From: an uncultured Clostridia bacterium
GTDB lineage: Bacteria > Bacillota > Clostridia > Oscillospirales > CAG-272
Direction: 5' to 3'
DNA: 6,565 nt
Assembly: GCA_937892405.1 (NCBI GenBank)
Contig: CALAFS010000275.1
Location: 1 to 6,565 of the forward strand
The notes beneath the pieces are model-generated. The model worked only from the letters and a program-made list of their open reading frames with translations. It was not told the DNA's origin and did no database searches. Made by a program: the position numbers and the translations under genes. Below are positions 4,410 through 6,565 of this stretch, in pieces (position 1 is the stretch's first letter; every line of letters begins with the position of its first letter).

Positions 4410-4436
4410 TTAGCACTCAATTATTGTGAGTGCTAA
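4410..4436. promoter_or_regulatory. CIRCE operator for HrcA
   Basis: TTAGCACTC, nine bases, GAGTGCTAA: an exact match to the CIRCE consensus. HrcA binds this inverted repeat at normal temperature and represses the operon; GroEL helps keep HrcA folded, closing the feedback loop. The hrcA gene itself is not in the window. Confidence 0.97.
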
Positions 4437-4465
4437 AGCAACAAAAACAAACGGAGGAAATCACA

Positions 4466-4750
4466 ATGAAACTCAGACCGTTGTTTGATAAGGTCGTATT
4501 GAAGCGCGTGGAAGCGCAGGAAACCACGAAGGCGGGCATTCTGCTCCCCGGCTCGGCACAGGAAAAGCCCCAGGTGTCCGAGGTGATCGCGGTCGGTCCC
4601 GGCGGCATGGTTGACGGAAAAGAAGTCAAAATGACGCTGAAGGTCGGCGATAAGGTCATCACCGGAAAGTACTCGGGCACGGAAGTAAAGCTCGACGACG
4701 AAGAATACAGCATCGTCAGCCAGTCCGATGTCCTTGCCGTTGTGGAATAA
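4466..4750 (+). CDS. groES: Co-chaperonin GroES (94 aa)
   Basis: 10-kDa heptameric lid of the GroEL folding chamber in the cytoplasm. The N-terminal strand KLRPLFDKVVLKRVE (2-16) opens the chaperonin-10 fold. The mobile loop that docks on GroEL is ETTKAGILLPGSAQEKPQ (about 19-36), with the hydrophobic ILL contact. The C-terminal part (GDKVITGKYSGTEVKLDDEEYSIV) is standard. The length is typical for the family. The ATG at 4466 is preceded by GGAGG (4453-4457) with an 8-nt spacer; reading further upstream would run into the CIRCE. It is the first gene of groES-groEL, 30 bp before groEL, under HrcA/CIRCE control. Confidence 0.98.
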   Translation: MKLRPLFDKVVLKRVEAQETTKAGILLPGSAQEKPQVSEVIAVGPGGMVDGKEVKMTLKVGDKVITGKYSGTEVKLDDEEYSIVSQSDVLAVVE

Positions 4751-4780
4751 CGGATAACAGAGAGAAAAGAGGAGATTATC

Positions 4781-6409
<1,629 letters not shown>

Positions 6410-6430
6410 TCCGAAAAGGCATGAATATCT

Positions 6431-6456
6431 TGCGGAATCCCATCGTGTTTTCCGCA
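6431..6456. other. Small stem-loop in the groEL 3' region
   Basis: TGCGGAA (6431-6437) and TTCCGCA (6450-6456) are a perfect 7-bp inverted repeat with a 12-nt loop and no following T-run. It may stabilise the 3' end of the groE mRNA or be incidental. Confidence 0.35.
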
Positions 6457-6472
6457 GTGAGACATGTATAAC

Positions 6473-6512
6473 AAAAAATCCGTAAACCAATTTTCGGTTT
6501 ACGGATTTTTTT
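6473..6512 (+). terminator. Intrinsic terminator of groES-groEL
   Basis: TCCGTAAACC (6479-6488) and GGTTTACGGA (6496-6505) form a perfect 10-bp stem with a 7-nt loop. Six A before the stem and seven T after it extend the pairing and give the U-tract. Because of the A-run it could also stop transcription arriving from the right. Confidence 0.92.
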
Positions 6513-6565
6513 GGCTCTTTGTCAATAGTTGGGGTGAAGAAAAAGAAAAAAATAGAATAAAGCCC
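6513..6565. mobile_element. Possible end of an insertion sequence (ISL3-like), cut by the window
   Basis: Immediately after the terminator T-run the sequence reads GGCTCTTTGTCAATAGTTGG, followed by an A-rich stretch. GGCTCTT is a common start of ISL3-family terminal inverted repeats, as I recall them. No transposase or opposite end is visible, so this rests on the end motif alone. It could equally be ordinary intergenic DNA. Confidence 0.28.

Overview
The window looks like chromosomal DNA from a spore-forming, fairly GC-rich Clostridia-type Firmicute. The evidence is a complete spoIIA operon (spoIIAA-spoIIAB-sigF), a perfect CIRCE operator in front of groES-groEL, strong purine-rich Shine-Dalgarno sites and GC-rich coding bias. 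The genus cannot be named from this sequence.

Layout. Positions 1-225 hold three tandem 75-bp copies of a REP-like element: a GTAG foot followed by a bulged hairpin. They abut the stop codon of an A+T-rich IS200-like/RAYT transposase gene (226-798, minus). A fourth, diverged copy lies at 963-1030, so the gene and its probable substrate repeats form a REP/RAYT unit. Next is a LexA/UmuD-like self-cleaving repressor with an XRE-type DNA-binding head (1143-1769, minus). A compact intergenic region (1770-2064) then carries two divergent sigma-A-type promoters and three copies of the 11-mer CAAGTGACTTT, placed inside or over the promoter elements. The rightward promoter serves two small overlapping genes of unknown function (2065-2370 and 2349-2714). 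The second of these ends in a helix-turn-helix-like segment.

Only 59 bp after that pair, with no recognisable intrinsic terminator, comes spoIIAA-spoIIAB-sigF (2774-4325): anti-anti-sigma factor, anti-sigma kinase and the first forespore-specific sigma factor. The heat-shock operon groES-groEL (4466-6409) follows under its own promoter and CIRCE. It ends in a strong, A/T-flanked terminator (6473-6512). The last 53 bases may be the terminal repeat of an insertion sequence.

The most interesting part is 1143-2773. A probable DNA-damage-responsive repressor controls itself and an unrecognised two-gene module that runs into the sporulation sigma operon. A fourth partial operator (CAAGTGAC) lies at the spoIIA promoter, and an 8-bp inverted repeat there could mask the spoIIAA ribosome binding site on read-through transcripts only. 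This suggests, but does not prove, a link between an SOS-like response and entry into sporulation.
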